Assembly (NCBI RefSeq): GCF_002224645.1 | Contig: NZ_CP022121.1 | Location: 248,001-312,000 of the forward strand | Length of the DNA: 64,000 bases | From: Dehalobacterium formicoaceticum | GTDB taxonomy: Bacteria; Bacillota; Dehalobacteriia; Dehalobacteriales; Dehalobacteriaceae | Reading direction: 5' to 3' | Shown: positions 33,914 through 43,300 of the stretch, one piece after another | Position numbering within the stretch: position 1 is the first letter of the stretch | Layout: every line of letters begins with the position of its first letter | The notes under the pieces: generated by a model | The model's database searches: none | What the model was told of the DNA's origin: nothing | The model's input: only the letters and a program-made list of their open reading frames with translations | Position numbers and translations under genes: made by a program

Positions 33914-34927
33914 TTAAAGTCGTCTAAAGTCCAGAAGCTCCACCTGTGGGGCCAGAAAGTTTTCCTGAAGGGGTTCATCCTTCATCAGATCCGTACTGAT
34001 GTATTTTTTGTTGTCATCTACCAGCATCGTCACCACAGAACCATTACCCCCCAACTGGGATTGGGCTTTGACCGAACCCAAGAAATTGGCTCCTGAAGAA
34101 ATACCCACTCCGATCCCCAGATCCCGAGCCATTTTTTGCGCCATAATAATGGCATCCCCATCATCTACCCCAATAACCTGATCCAGTTTATCCACCTTCA
34201 GGACAGGGGGGATAAATTCATCTGAAATCCCTTGGATGCGATGATGCCCTGTTTGAAAACCGGTGGAGATAGTGGGAGAATTAGATGGTTCCAGAGGATG
34301 AACCTTTAATTCGGGGTTTTTTTCCTTTAAATATGCCCCCGCACCCATCACTGTACCGCCGGTGCCTACACCGGCGACCAGTGCATCTGGTATGATGTCG
34401 TGCTTTTGGAGCTCCTGCCAAATTTCCGGACCGGTGCTGAGATAATGGACTTCGCAATTATCCTGATTGGAAAATTGATGAGGCAGGAAGGAGTCTTTCA
34501 CCTGAGCTGCTCTTTCATCGGCCATCTTGATGCAGCCCAAAAAACCTCCTTCCTCTTTACTGACAAGAATACTCTCCGCCCCGTAACCTTTGATCAGATT
34601 AATTCTTTCACTGCTCATCCAATCCGGCATAAAAATGGTGACTTGGTAACCTAAAGCCCGGCCAATGGCGGTAAAAGAAATGCCCGAATTGCCGCTGGTC
34701 GCTTCGATAATCCTGCTCCCTGGTTTTAAAGCACCTTTTTCATATGCCTTAAAAAGGATGTGCAGAGCCATTCTGTCTTTAATGCTCCCGGTAAAATTAT
34801 AACGCTCATCTTTAGCATATATTTCCCGAACTTGTCCCTGATAGCGAAATTTAATTTCCAGCAAAGGAGTTTTCCCAATCATTTGGGCAAGGCATGCAAA
34901 GCCCTTTTCCTCACAGTCTGAATACAT
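33914..34927 (-). CDS. PLP-dependent cysteine synthase family protein
   Basis: 337 residues, fold type II. The Schiff-base lysine is K50 in RYNFTGSIKDRMA, with the substrate loop EATSGNSGISFTA and the phosphate-binding loop GVGTGGTVMGAGAYL. Close to CysK/CBS enzymes that make cysteine from O-acetylserine. The N-terminal NFTGSIKDR differs from the typical NP(A/G)GSVKDR, and the C-terminus lacks a CBS domain. No serine acetyltransferase is nearby, so a role other than cysteine synthesis is possible. Confidence 0.88.
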   Translation of the reverse strand: MYSDCEEKGFACLAQMIGKTPLLEIKFRYQGQVREIYAKDERYNFTGSIKDRMALHILFKAYEKGALKPGSRIIEATSGNSGISFTAIGRALGYQVTIFMPDWMSSERINLIKGYGAESILVSKEEGGFLGCIKMADERAAQVKDSFLPHQFSNQDNCEVHYLSTGPEIWQELQKHDIIPDALVAGVGTGGTVMGAGAYLKEKNPELKVHPLEPSNSPTISTGFQTGHHRIQGISDEFIPPVLKVDKLDQVIGVDDGDAIIMAQKMARDLGIGVGISSGANFLGSVKAQSQLGGNGSVVTMLVDDNKKYISTDLMKDEPLQENFLAPQVELLDFRRL

Positions 34928-35175
34928 AGTTTTCCTCCTAAAATTTTAATATGCAGCCTATTCACTATGAAATGAAGACTTTCTTAATTATTGTATTGGA
35001 ACTTATCATTATACTTTATTTTTTCTCTCTTCTTGTTATATAATAAGAACAAAAACAAGGTAATCAAGGAATAACCCGGTTCAACTTCCAGTAACATGCA
35101 GAACGGTGAGATGGAAAGGGGTGGTTTTTAAAGACTTCACGAAAAATCTGTATTTGATGAAAAGGAGGGTTTCCT

Positions 35176-36378
35176 ATGATCAAACTAAAAAAAACACTTG
35201 GATGTTTCCTGTTGATCACAGCAATGTTGCTGGTGTTTTCCTGCGCAGCCCTTGGGGATCAATATGAAGACTGGTTTGCCCCGGGCAGTGCCCTCAGTGG
35301 AGATAATGTGGTTGTATCTGCTGAAAAAAATGTGAAAGGCCCGGGATTTTACAGCGGCAGTACCGTTCACCTTCAGGGAAACATTGACGGAACCACCTTT
35401 GCTGCCGGTCAGTCTGTTATTGTTGACGGGATTATTAACGGAGATCTTATTGTCGCCGGTCAGTACGTTCATATCAACGGAAAAGTCACAGGAAATATCT
35501 ATGCCGCGGCACAAAACTTGGAAATCAAAGGAGCTGTGACGGGAGACGTTTTTGGAGTTGGACAGATGGCCACCGTTACTTCCGATGCCCTGCTTTCCAG
35601 AGATGTGTTTCTAGCGGGAGAAACCGTTACCTTTTCCGGTGCAGCCGGCCGTCAGCTTTTTGTCGGTGTCAACAGAATGATTTTGCAAGGAACAGTCGGT
35701 GACAACGCCAACATCGCCGCCGAAAATATTTCCATTCAGGATACTGCCGTTATTAAGGGGAATCTTAATTACAACAGTGCTAATGAAGCACTGATTTCAT
35801 CCCAAGCTCAGATCACGGGAGAAAGAAACTGGCATAAAAGCTCCCCCGGACAAGCCAAAGATGAAAAGAGACCGATGATGCCCTGGCAGGGTGCATTGAT
35901 GAACATGCTATGGAGCATTGCCTCCGCCTTGCTGCTCTGGTTTGTCATCAAAATATGGCGCCCTGAAGCATGGGCAAAAACAACCCGGACTATTACCCAG
36001 CAGCCTTTGAAAACCATCGGGGTGGGGGCACTGGTACTGATCCTGACCCCTATCGTCGCCATTCTTCTCATGGTAACGATGATCGGCATTCCCTTAGGCA
36101 TTATTTTAGGCTTAATTTACAGTGTCAGTCTCTATCTGGCAAAAATCGTTGTGGCCGTCTTTATCGGAGCATGGGTCGCCAATAAATTTTCCTGGCCGGA
36201 AAAGCACAAGGGTGTCTGGCTGGCGCTTCTGGGGTTAGTAATCTATAGTGTCGCAAGCATCATACCCTGGGTCGGCTTCCCCGTAATTTTGATCACTCTC
36301 CTTACCGGCTTAGGTGCCATCGCCCTCAGTTTTGGTCGGCCAAAAAAACAAGAGGAAACACCTGTAGTGCCGGAATGA
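35176..36378 (+). CDS. Polymer-forming (bactofilin-domain) membrane protein
   Basis: 400 residues. An N-terminal signal peptide (about 1-27: LGCFLLITAMLLVFSCAALG) is followed by a bactofilin-like beta-helix with repeating GxI/V strands (VHLQGNIDGTTFAAGQSVIV, IVAGQYVHINGKVTGN, about 50-215). About four C-terminal membrane helices follow (from LWSIASALLLWFVIKIW to the end). An extracytoplasmic beta-helix tied to the membrane is inferred. AAGGAGGG lies 8 nt before the ATG. A TATAAT at about 35038 may be its -10. Confidence 0.85.
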   Translation: MIKLKKTLGCFLLITAMLLVFSCAALGDQYEDWFAPGSALSGDNVVVSAEKNVKGPGFYSGSTVHLQGNIDGTTFAAGQSVIVDGIINGDLIVAGQYVHINGKVTGNIYAAAQNLEIKGAVTGDVFGVGQMATVTSDALLSRDVFLAGETVTFSGAAGRQLFVGVNRMILQGTVGDNANIAAENISIQDTAVIKGNLNYNSANEALISSQAQITGERNWHKSSPGQAKDEKRPMMPWQGALMNMLWSIASALLLWFVIKIWRPEAWAKTTRTITQQPLKTIGVGALVLILTPIVAILLMVTMIGIPLGIILGLIYSVSLYLAKIVVAVFIGAWVANKFSWPEKHKGVWLALLGLVIYSVASIIPWVGFPVILITLLTGLGAIALSFGRPKKQEETPVVPE

Positions 36379-36392
36379 CTTTTATTAATCAT

Positions 36393-37316
36393 TTAACATG
36401 AATCTTGCCGAAAACCATGACGATCGTCATGGTTTTTTCCTGCATAGAGATAAATTATTCCGCCCAAGATTAAGGATGCTCCGATAAACTGGGATAAAGT
36501 GAGATGCTCCTTTAAAACTACCATCGCTAAAAAAATGGCAAAGGGAATTTGAAAAGTACCAATCACCGCAGACTTACTGGCGCCAATTAAAGATATCCCT
36601 TTAAATAAGAGGAGATAGGAACAGACTGAAGTTAAAAATGCCATGGCAAATCCCAGCAAAAGGGCATGCTTGGAGACCCCTTGAAATAAAAAATAGGGCG
36701 GCTTGATAATCAAGCAGGTGAGCAGCGCAAACATCTGGGTAAAAAAAGTTACTTCCAGGGGAGAGGAGAGCTTTAAATTCCTCTCCCCATATAAACTAAA
36801 AAAGGCATAGCAAAGGGTGGAAGCAAAGATAAGCAGCACTCCTTTTAATGAAACATCACCCTGTCCGAAACTCTGCAAATCTATGGTCAGAAGAACTCCA
36901 ATAAAAGTTAAGAACAGACAAATAAAATGGGTTTTTCCCAAGCGCTCCCGGAAAAAAATTCTTGCCCCTAAAGCGACAAAGGCCGGATAAGTGTAAAAGA
37001 TCACCGTCCCCACAGCGGCGCCGATATATTGGTACCCGGTAAAAAGAAAGGCTGCACCTCCAAAGGCACCAATACTCCCCTGAAGAGCTAAAGAACCTAA
37101 CTTCTCCTTTGTCATCGGTTGTTCCGGATGCTTGTTCCTGCCCAGAAGATAAAGAGGCAGCAGCAATGCTACGGACCAGAGGTATTGCAAGGACAAAAAT
37201 TGCCAATTGCTTAACTGCACCTGATAGGCTAATTTAATAATAATAGGGCCGGCAGCAAAAAGCATCGCTGAGGCTAATGTGAAAATTACCCCAGCATGTT
37301 CCGAAGAAATTTTCAT
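36393..37316 (-). CDS. EamA family transporter (DMT superfamily)
   Basis: 307 residues with ten predicted helices and two EamA repeats (FTLASAMLFAAGPIIIKLAY ... LTFIGVLLTIDL; GVLLIFASTLCYAFFSLYGE ... FIGASLILGGIIYLYAG). Exporters of amino acids or metabolites are common in this family; the substrate is unknown. The last 15 residues are encoded by the palindrome at 36411-36436, which looks like a terminator. The start overlaps the MFS gene by 4 nt. Confidence 0.9.
   Translation of the reverse strand: MKISSEHAGVIFTLASAMLFAAGPIIIKLAYQVQLSNWQFLSLQYLWSVALLLPLYLLGRNKHPEQPMTKEKLGSLALQGSIGAFGGAAFLFTGYQYIGAAVGTVIFYTYPAFVALGARIFFRERLGKTHFICLFLTFIGVLLTIDLQSFGQGDVSLKGVLLIFASTLCYAFFSLYGERNLKLSSPLEVTFFTQMFALLTCLIIKPPYFLFQGVSKHALLLGFAMAFLTSVCSYLLLFKGISLIGASKSAVIGTFQIPFAIFLAMVVLKEHLTLSQFIGASLILGGIIYLYAGKNHDDRHGFRQDSC
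36411..36436. terminator. Bidirectional terminator palindrome lying inside the EamA coding end
   Basis: A perfect 26-bp palindrome (arms AAAACCATGACGA) is followed on the plus strand by TT and flanked by A/T runs. On the plus strand it lies 32 nt past the bactofilin stop. On the minus strand it is still coding for the last residues of EamA (KNHDDRHGF). Confidence 0.75.
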
Positions 37317-38704
37317 GACAGCCCTCCCTGTTCTTCTTTCAAATGATTAGGCAGGAAAAAAGAAAATAGGAAACAAATCAAGGCAATCACCACGAAAGCA
37401 ATGAATAGGGCATGGATGGAAAAATTTAAAGCTAAAATATCCTGCCCCGTTCCCGAGGATCCATGGAATGTATAAAAGCGTGCCATAAATAAATTAAGCA
37501 TACTGCCTAAAGCACCAACACCAATGGTTTGACCCACTGTACGCACCAAGGCATTAAGAGCCGTGGCTGCTCCCCGTTGTTCATAACCCACAGAAGACTG
37601 GACCATAAGGGTGAGGGCTGTAAAACATCCGCCAAAACCAAGTCCCAATAAAAAAACGATGATCCCGATCAAAAATAATGAAGTTTGGGGATCCAAAAAT
37701 ATCAGCATGAAACAGCTTGCCAAAATAACTCCAAAGGAAAGGATCATCACCCACCGCTCCCCGTAACGGGGAATGGCTTTAGCGAGAAAGAAAGCCGCAA
37801 TCAGCCAGGAAATGGACATGGGGGCCATGGTCAAGCCGGAAATGGTGGCTCGGTATCCCAGGACACTTTGAATAAAAAGAGGCAAATAAACATCCCCGCC
37901 CATCAGAACTGCCGAGGCAAGAAAACTTAGGCCATTAACCAGGACACTGTCCTTGGTAAGAATTTCAAGAGGAATTACAGGTTCCTTGGCTTTTTTTTCG
38001 ATAGAATAAAAAAAGATCAGTGCTATCAGAAAAATAATGAAAGAATACCATTTGACTAAGCCACCTAAAAAGGCGGTAATAGCGATAGACAAAAAAGCAA
38101 TGCCCCCATAGTCAATGGTATGCTCCTGCCTGACAAAATCTTCCGTAAGATTCTTCTGCAAAATTACCAGAGACAAAATACCGAAAGGAAGATTGATGAA
38201 AAAAATCCAGTGCCAGGAAGTGTAGTCAATGAAAAAGCCCCCCACCAGCGGTCCGGCGATACTGGCTATGCCCCATACCGAACTTAACAGGCCTTGAACC
38301 CGTGCTCGTTCCGAAAGGGTAAAAATATCTCCCACAATAGTATAAGTTACGGTAAAAATTCCTCCGGCTCCTAATCCTTGAATGCCACGGAAAATAATTA
38401 ATTGGATCATATTTTGGGAAATCCCGCAAAGACAGCTCCCGATGATAAAAATAATAATACCGATGGATAAAGTTTTCCTACGGCCATACATATCAGCAAA
38501 TTTCCCATAAATGGGCGTCGTTACGGCAGAGGTTAAAAGATAAATAGAAAAAACCCAGCTCATAATCCGAAAACCTTGAAGCTCCCGTACGATGGTAGGC
38601 ATTGCCGTGGTCACCACAGTACCCTCCACTGCACCAAGAAACATGGCCACCATTAAAGCAATGATAATGTTTCTTTTCTTTCGCTCATTGAGAATAATTA
38701 CCAC
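37313..38704 (-). CDS. MFS drug:H+ antiporter (DHA2/EmrB type, 14 helices)
   Basis: 463 residues. The N-terminal motif C-like ALMVAMFLGAVEGTVVTTAMPTIV and motif A GKFADMYGRRKTL are typical of DHA2 exporters, and GILSLVILQ and FFLAKAIPRYGERW follow. Likely exports a hydrophobic compound. The track start is a GTG with AAAAGGAT immediately before it, giving poor spacing, so the true start is uncertain within about 15 codons. It is translationally coupled to the EamA gene. Confidence 0.9.
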   Translation of the reverse strand: MVIILNERKKRNIIIALMVAMFLGAVEGTVVTTAMPTIVRELQGFRIMSWVFSIYLLTSAVTTPIYGKFADMYGRRKTLSIGIIIFIIGSCLCGISQNMIQLIIFRGIQGLGAGGIFTVTYTIVGDIFTLSERARVQGLLSSVWGIASIAGPLVGGFFIDYTSWHWIFFINLPFGILSLVILQKNLTEDFVRQEHTIDYGGIAFLSIAITAFLGGLVKWYSFIIFLIALIFFYSIEKKAKEPVIPLEILTKDSVLVNGLSFLASAVLMGGDVYLPLFIQSVLGYRATISGLTMAPMSISWLIAAFFLAKAIPRYGERWVMILSFGVILASCFMLIFLDPQTSLFLIGIIVFLLGLGFGGCFTALTLMVQSSVGYEQRGAATALNALVRTVGQTIGVGALGSMLNLFMARFYTFHGSSGTGQDILALNFSIHALFIAFVVIALICFLFSFFLPNHLKEEQGGLS

Positions 38705-38817
38705 ATCCTTTTATTCCATGAAGCAAAGCCGGATAGTTGCAATCCAACTTTAAAAATGTTATTATAATTTTCAAACCGGGGATTAAAACTTGCCTGAAAT
38801 ACGCGTTTACTTTATTA

Positions 38818-38998
38818 TGTCCTACCTACATTGATGAATTGGGAATCTAATGTCATGCAGCTGTCGAACCGTCCTCGAACGGATGACAAAAACAGACTCA
38901 GGATACCCACCTGCGAGAGCGCAGGTAAGGACATATAAAGGACGGTATTTTGGGCAGTAATTTATTTGATAAATTTATCAATTACCTTTGTTACTGCC
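38818..38998. other. Gene-free structured element beyond the Wadjet operon
   Basis: No ORF is credible in 38705-38998. Inverted repeats are dense: ATGTCCTACCT (38818) against AGGTAAGGACAT (38926-38937), a 7-bp hairpin ACCTGCG-AGAG-CGCAGGT, ACCGTCC (near 38866) against GGACGGT (near 38939), the palindrome TTGATAAATTTATCAA (38966-38981), and outer arms GGCAGTAA/TTACTGCC (38953-38998). The last pair abuts the jetD stop and could end the transcript, although no T run follows. The upstream group fits no riboswitch I know. Confidence 0.45.
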
Positions 38999-40363
38999 TC
39001 ACTTTGAAAAGGACGGGCAGTTTTTTATATACTCCTTCATGTCCTCAACCAATATCGGGATCAACTCTTCCTGATACCCGGCTTTTCCTGCCCATAACAT
39101 CTTCTCCTTTACTGATTGCAATTCCTCTGTCATGACACTGTTTAATTTCTTTAACCGGGTTTCAGAGATCGAAACGGCAGACAAGGATGCTGCATAATCC
39201 TCCGCGCCAAAATGCCAAAGCCTTACCTTCCCGGGATAACGCCGCAGGAGTTGTTGAGCCATTTGCAAACCTTCCGGATCAAAATCTCCCGAGTAATAAA
39301 TAAGAATGTCACTTGCTGCAAGGCGATCCATCATTAACAGGGCGGCCAGCTTAAACTGGCCGTGGGTACAAATCATCGCCGGCCGGCTCCCGGCGCTAAA
39401 ATGATCTAACACAGCTGAAAATACACCTGAATTTTCCAGCACAAATACTCGATGGGGACACTCCTGGCCTTGATCAAATGACATGGGGACAAATCTATTG
39501 ACCTTTACAATTTCCCGAATAGGCACATTCAGTACGATCCCTTGCCGAGCAGCCCATTGCCATATGGGCATTATTTCATCCTGTTCATCAAAAGCCACGA
39601 TCCCCGTAGAGGTAACAAAGTTCAGGATATCATCCCTGAGCAATCCAAAATACTCCATAACTTCGTTCTTTTCTTCCGTTGATGGGGAAGAATTTATCGG
39701 ATAAGTATCATCTGCTTGATTTCTTAAAAATTGCAGAGCGGAGATAAAGAAACGTCCCTGCTCTGTTCCCAAATCAAACCCATGAGGATCCTGGCAGATG
39801 CTATTGGCAAAGATGGGAAGGCGCAAGAAACCATCTTGAGGCAGCCGGGACAAAGCACTCAAGATATTTTTCAATTGGTTTTTCAGGGTTGACGGACTTT
39901 TATCATAGGCTTGGTGTATTCCTCGTGTGCCGGCACCTTTTTCTTGAATATGAGCCAACCACCCCCGGCAATTCTGATGATCATATTTTTGCTCCAGGTC
40001 CTTAAAAAAATCTTCTTTTTGCTCCTGATACTGCTGATAAGCCTCTGCCTTGGTCAAAATATCCTCTTCAAAATAAGCATCTAATAAATCTTTCAGCTTA
40101 ATACCGGCGTATCTGGTTTTATTCAAGGACTGTTCAAAGGTCTCCAGGGAAATCTCAGCCGAAACCTGATGCTTATAATCCTTGGATAAGAGCATGGACA
40201 GAGCTTCCTTTTCTTCCTTGGTCAGGTTGGTGAGGCGTACACTGCCGCCAATCCTGCCCAAACCCCGATACTTTTCGGCAAACAATGGAAAAAGACGGCG
40301 GAATCCTTTTTCACCTTTAAAAAAAGCTGCCGCCTGGCAAGTTTTGGATGGAATTTCAGGCAC
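38999..40363 (-). CDS. jetD: Wadjet nuclease subunit JetD (DUF2399/TIGR02679 type)
   Basis: Topoisomerase VI/Spo11-like nuclease of the Wadjet anti-plasmid complex. About 454 residues: an N-terminal arm domain (to about 200) and a C-terminal Toprim domain with the acidic motif ILIYYSGDFDPEGLQMA (DxDxxG) preceded by FVLENSGVFSAVL with the conserved Glu. The frame is open from 40387, but GAGAGAGG before a GTG at 40363 gives the start VPEIPSKTCQ and an 8-nt overlap with jetC. Its place at the end of jetA-B-C-D is the canonical order. Confidence 0.9.
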   Translation of the reverse strand: MPEIPSKTCQAAAFFKGEKGFRRLFPLFAEKYRGLGRIGGSVRLTNLTKEEKEALSMLLSKDYKHQVSAEISLETFEQSLNKTRYAGIKLKDLLDAYFEEDILTKAEAYQQYQEQKEDFFKDLEQKYDHQNCRGWLAHIQEKGAGTRGIHQAYDKSPSTLKNQLKNILSALSRLPQDGFLRLPIFANSICQDPHGFDLGTEQGRFFISALQFLRNQADDTYPINSSPSTEEKNEVMEYFGLLRDDILNFVTSTGIVAFDEQDEIMPIWQWAARQGIVLNVPIREIVKVNRFVPMSFDQGQECPHRVFVLENSGVFSAVLDHFSAGSRPAMICTHGQFKLAALLMMDRLAASDILIYYSGDFDPEGLQMAQQLLRRYPGKVRLWHFGAEDYAASLSAVSISETRLKKLNSVMTEELQSVKEKMLWAGKAGYQEELIPILVEDMKEYIKNCPSFSK

Positions 40364-43300
40364 CAATAATCGCCTCTCTCTCCTCATTATCGTCCACCTG
40401 ACTAAAGTCCCCTTGGCTTAAAAGATAACGTTTCTGCCCATCCCAGCGGTAGCGCACCACCGTCACATAAGGGGCGTTTTTGGGGCGCACCAGTTCACAT
40501 ATTGATAAAGAGGATACGGTATCGTAGTCACCCCACAGATTTTGAGAATTCATAATAAAATTAAAGCCCAGTTTCTCTACCAAATCAAACATATCCCGAA
40601 TATTGTTTTCGTCCACACCGGCAAAAGCCTCATCTAAAGAGATAATAAAAGGGGCGTCTTCCCGAGCTTCCAGATAGCGGGAATAGGCCGCGGAGAATAA
40701 GGGAATATACATGGCCATGGCTTTTTCCCCTCCACTAAACTGGTAGAAAACATTGTTGGTTAACTCCTTTTTTTGCTCCCCTGCCCTTTGGTAGTAAAGG
40801 GTAAAAGAAAACCATTGCCGATAATCCAGCATTTCCTTGATTACTTGATGAAAGGTCTCCCCATATCCTTTATCCTCCAATACCTCTTTGGCCTGATCCA
40901 CCTTGGCACGAAAATGCTGGGTTACCCGTTCCAGATCCGCTTCTTTGAGCAGACGGGAATCAAGGCGCAGTAAATTTACCAAGTCTTTGGTATCCATTTC
41001 CGCTTCATGTTCAGCAGTTCTGGGTTTCCAGCGCAAAGAAAAAGTAAGCCCGCTAGAGGTATCTCGCTCTTCCATCAGTTCGGATATTTTTTTCACCCAG
41101 CGTTCGGCACGATTAATTTTGCCCCGGATAATCCGCCCCACACTGTTCATAATAATTTCTTCATACAACTCCCGATCTTTTTCATTGAGCAGCATTTGTT
41201 GCAGTTCAATATCCTTATTCATCTGCTCAAAAACGTAATAGGGGCTGACCCGTTTGCCCTGGTATTCCATTAACAGCTGTACCCGGCGTGATTTCTGTTT
41301 GAGCTCCTCCCTCCTAAAATACATCAGAGGATCATCTGCTCCAAGGGGAAGAGTATCCTTTTCCAAGACAGACTCTTGGGTCAAGCGATATTCCATCAAA
41401 ACGCCTTGTTCCTGATAGAAGGTTTGATTTAATCTTTGGGTGATCTTATCCCGATCAGTATTTTCCTTAAGAAGAAAGCCATATTCCTGTAAGATATCTT
41501 TGCCCCATTTCAATAATTGCTCTGCCTGCAAAGTTTCTTCCGGGACAACCTTGGGTACCAGACTAAGTTGCAGCTCTTCCCATAAAATTTCTTGCCATAA
41601 AGCATGAAATTGCTCACTGAGCTTCAGCCTCTTACCCAGTTCCTCCAGCTCTTTAATTCGATTGTCAATTTGATTTTCCATCGTACTCATATTTTTTTCC
41701 AGGGTCCGCAATTCCTTAGGAATCAATTCCAGACGCTCTACCAGATGGGCGATACGCGCTTGAATTTCTTCAGCCCCCATTTCCCGCAAGCGATCTTCTA
41801 CCTGCTGCAAGCGTAAGGCATCCATATCAAGCTCACTCTTCAGAACATTGATTTCCCCTTTTAGCTCATCCACATCTGCCCGTGTTTCTTCCAAGGTTGA
41901 TTGCAATTGCTGCAAAACCTTCTCTCCATTAATAAAATCCTTATGGGTCAGCTCTAGTTGCTGGAGATCATGTCCATAGGACTTGATCCTTTGAAGAACC
42001 AGCTCATAATCTTCCTGCCGGGGAGGAACCGATAGCTCCTCCGTCAAACTACGCAGTCGCTGACGAATATTTTGTAAATTTTCCAGCAGCCGGCGTACTT
42101 TTTCATTTTTCACATCCACTTCATGACTATGAATCTTTTCTTTTTCCTGCAGCCCCTCCAGGACGCGAAATGATTCCCCGGTATCATGATCTTGGGGAAA
42201 CCCTTCATATTCCTCCTGAAGCTTTTTCAACCGTGCCGTCAAGACCTCTTTTTCCTGCTCCAGGTTTTCCTTCTCTTTAATTAAGTCGGCCAATTCCTGA
42301 GCCAATTGCTCCATTACTCTGGCCCGGTAACTGCGTCGTGCTTCTCGGCCAATATAGATGGATCCCTCTGTTTTTGGCGCATGACCCTTGAGCAGATCAA
42401 TACGATAGGTGCCGTCTTCCCGGAGCATCGTGCTCTTGTCCCCTTGGTCATCAATCAAAACACTGCGCAGCACTTGATCAATGTCTGAGGCAGCAACCCC
42501 GCTCCCTTCAACCGGAGTAGGGTAGAGAAAGTCAGCCAGAGTATGGGCAAAAAGATGGGGTTGGGGTTGAATTACCCGATCGAATTGTCCGGTCAGATGA
42601 GCTTGTTTTCCCGAAACCACCAAGGCATCCAAAAGACCCATTTGGGTGATGGCCGCCTCAATGCGTTCCCGATGCTCCGGTGCAATATGATCCTGGAATT
42701 CTACGGAACTAAAAAAGGGTACAAAGGGAATCCCATTTTCTTTCAAAGCCCGGCGTTCCTTATCCGTATCAGAATGACGAGGGGGCTCCGGCTCTTTGAT
42801 CTTTTTCCACGCTTCCACTTCCTCTTGTTTATGAAGAATTGCCTCGTCCTTATCTTTAATTAGGGATTTTTGACCCATGATCTGATAATTTAACTGATTC
42901 TGATAGCGTACCTGGGCCTGGCGCAAAGGTACCAGGACTTCTTCAAAGCGATATTGCTGATAAATTTGCATGATGCGTTGAGATATCAGTTGGATTTCTT
43001 CCTGGGAAAGCCTTAATTCCTGGTTTTCCTTTAACCATTGATGAAAAAGATTAAGCAGCCGATCCTTTTCCTCTTCAAAAAGCTGAGCCCATTTTTTGAC
43101 CTCAAAACGAGTTTGGTCCAATTGCTTCCGGGCTTCACCTAACTCATGATCACCCTCCTGATATTTTTCCTTGGTGTTTATCTCTTCTTGAAAATTTATT
43201 AGGATTTGCTCAATCTTTTTCTGATATTCATTGACTTCTTCCTTCCATAGATAGAAGGAAAAATCCTCTCCGAATTTTCGCCGGAACTCACCAATGGCGA

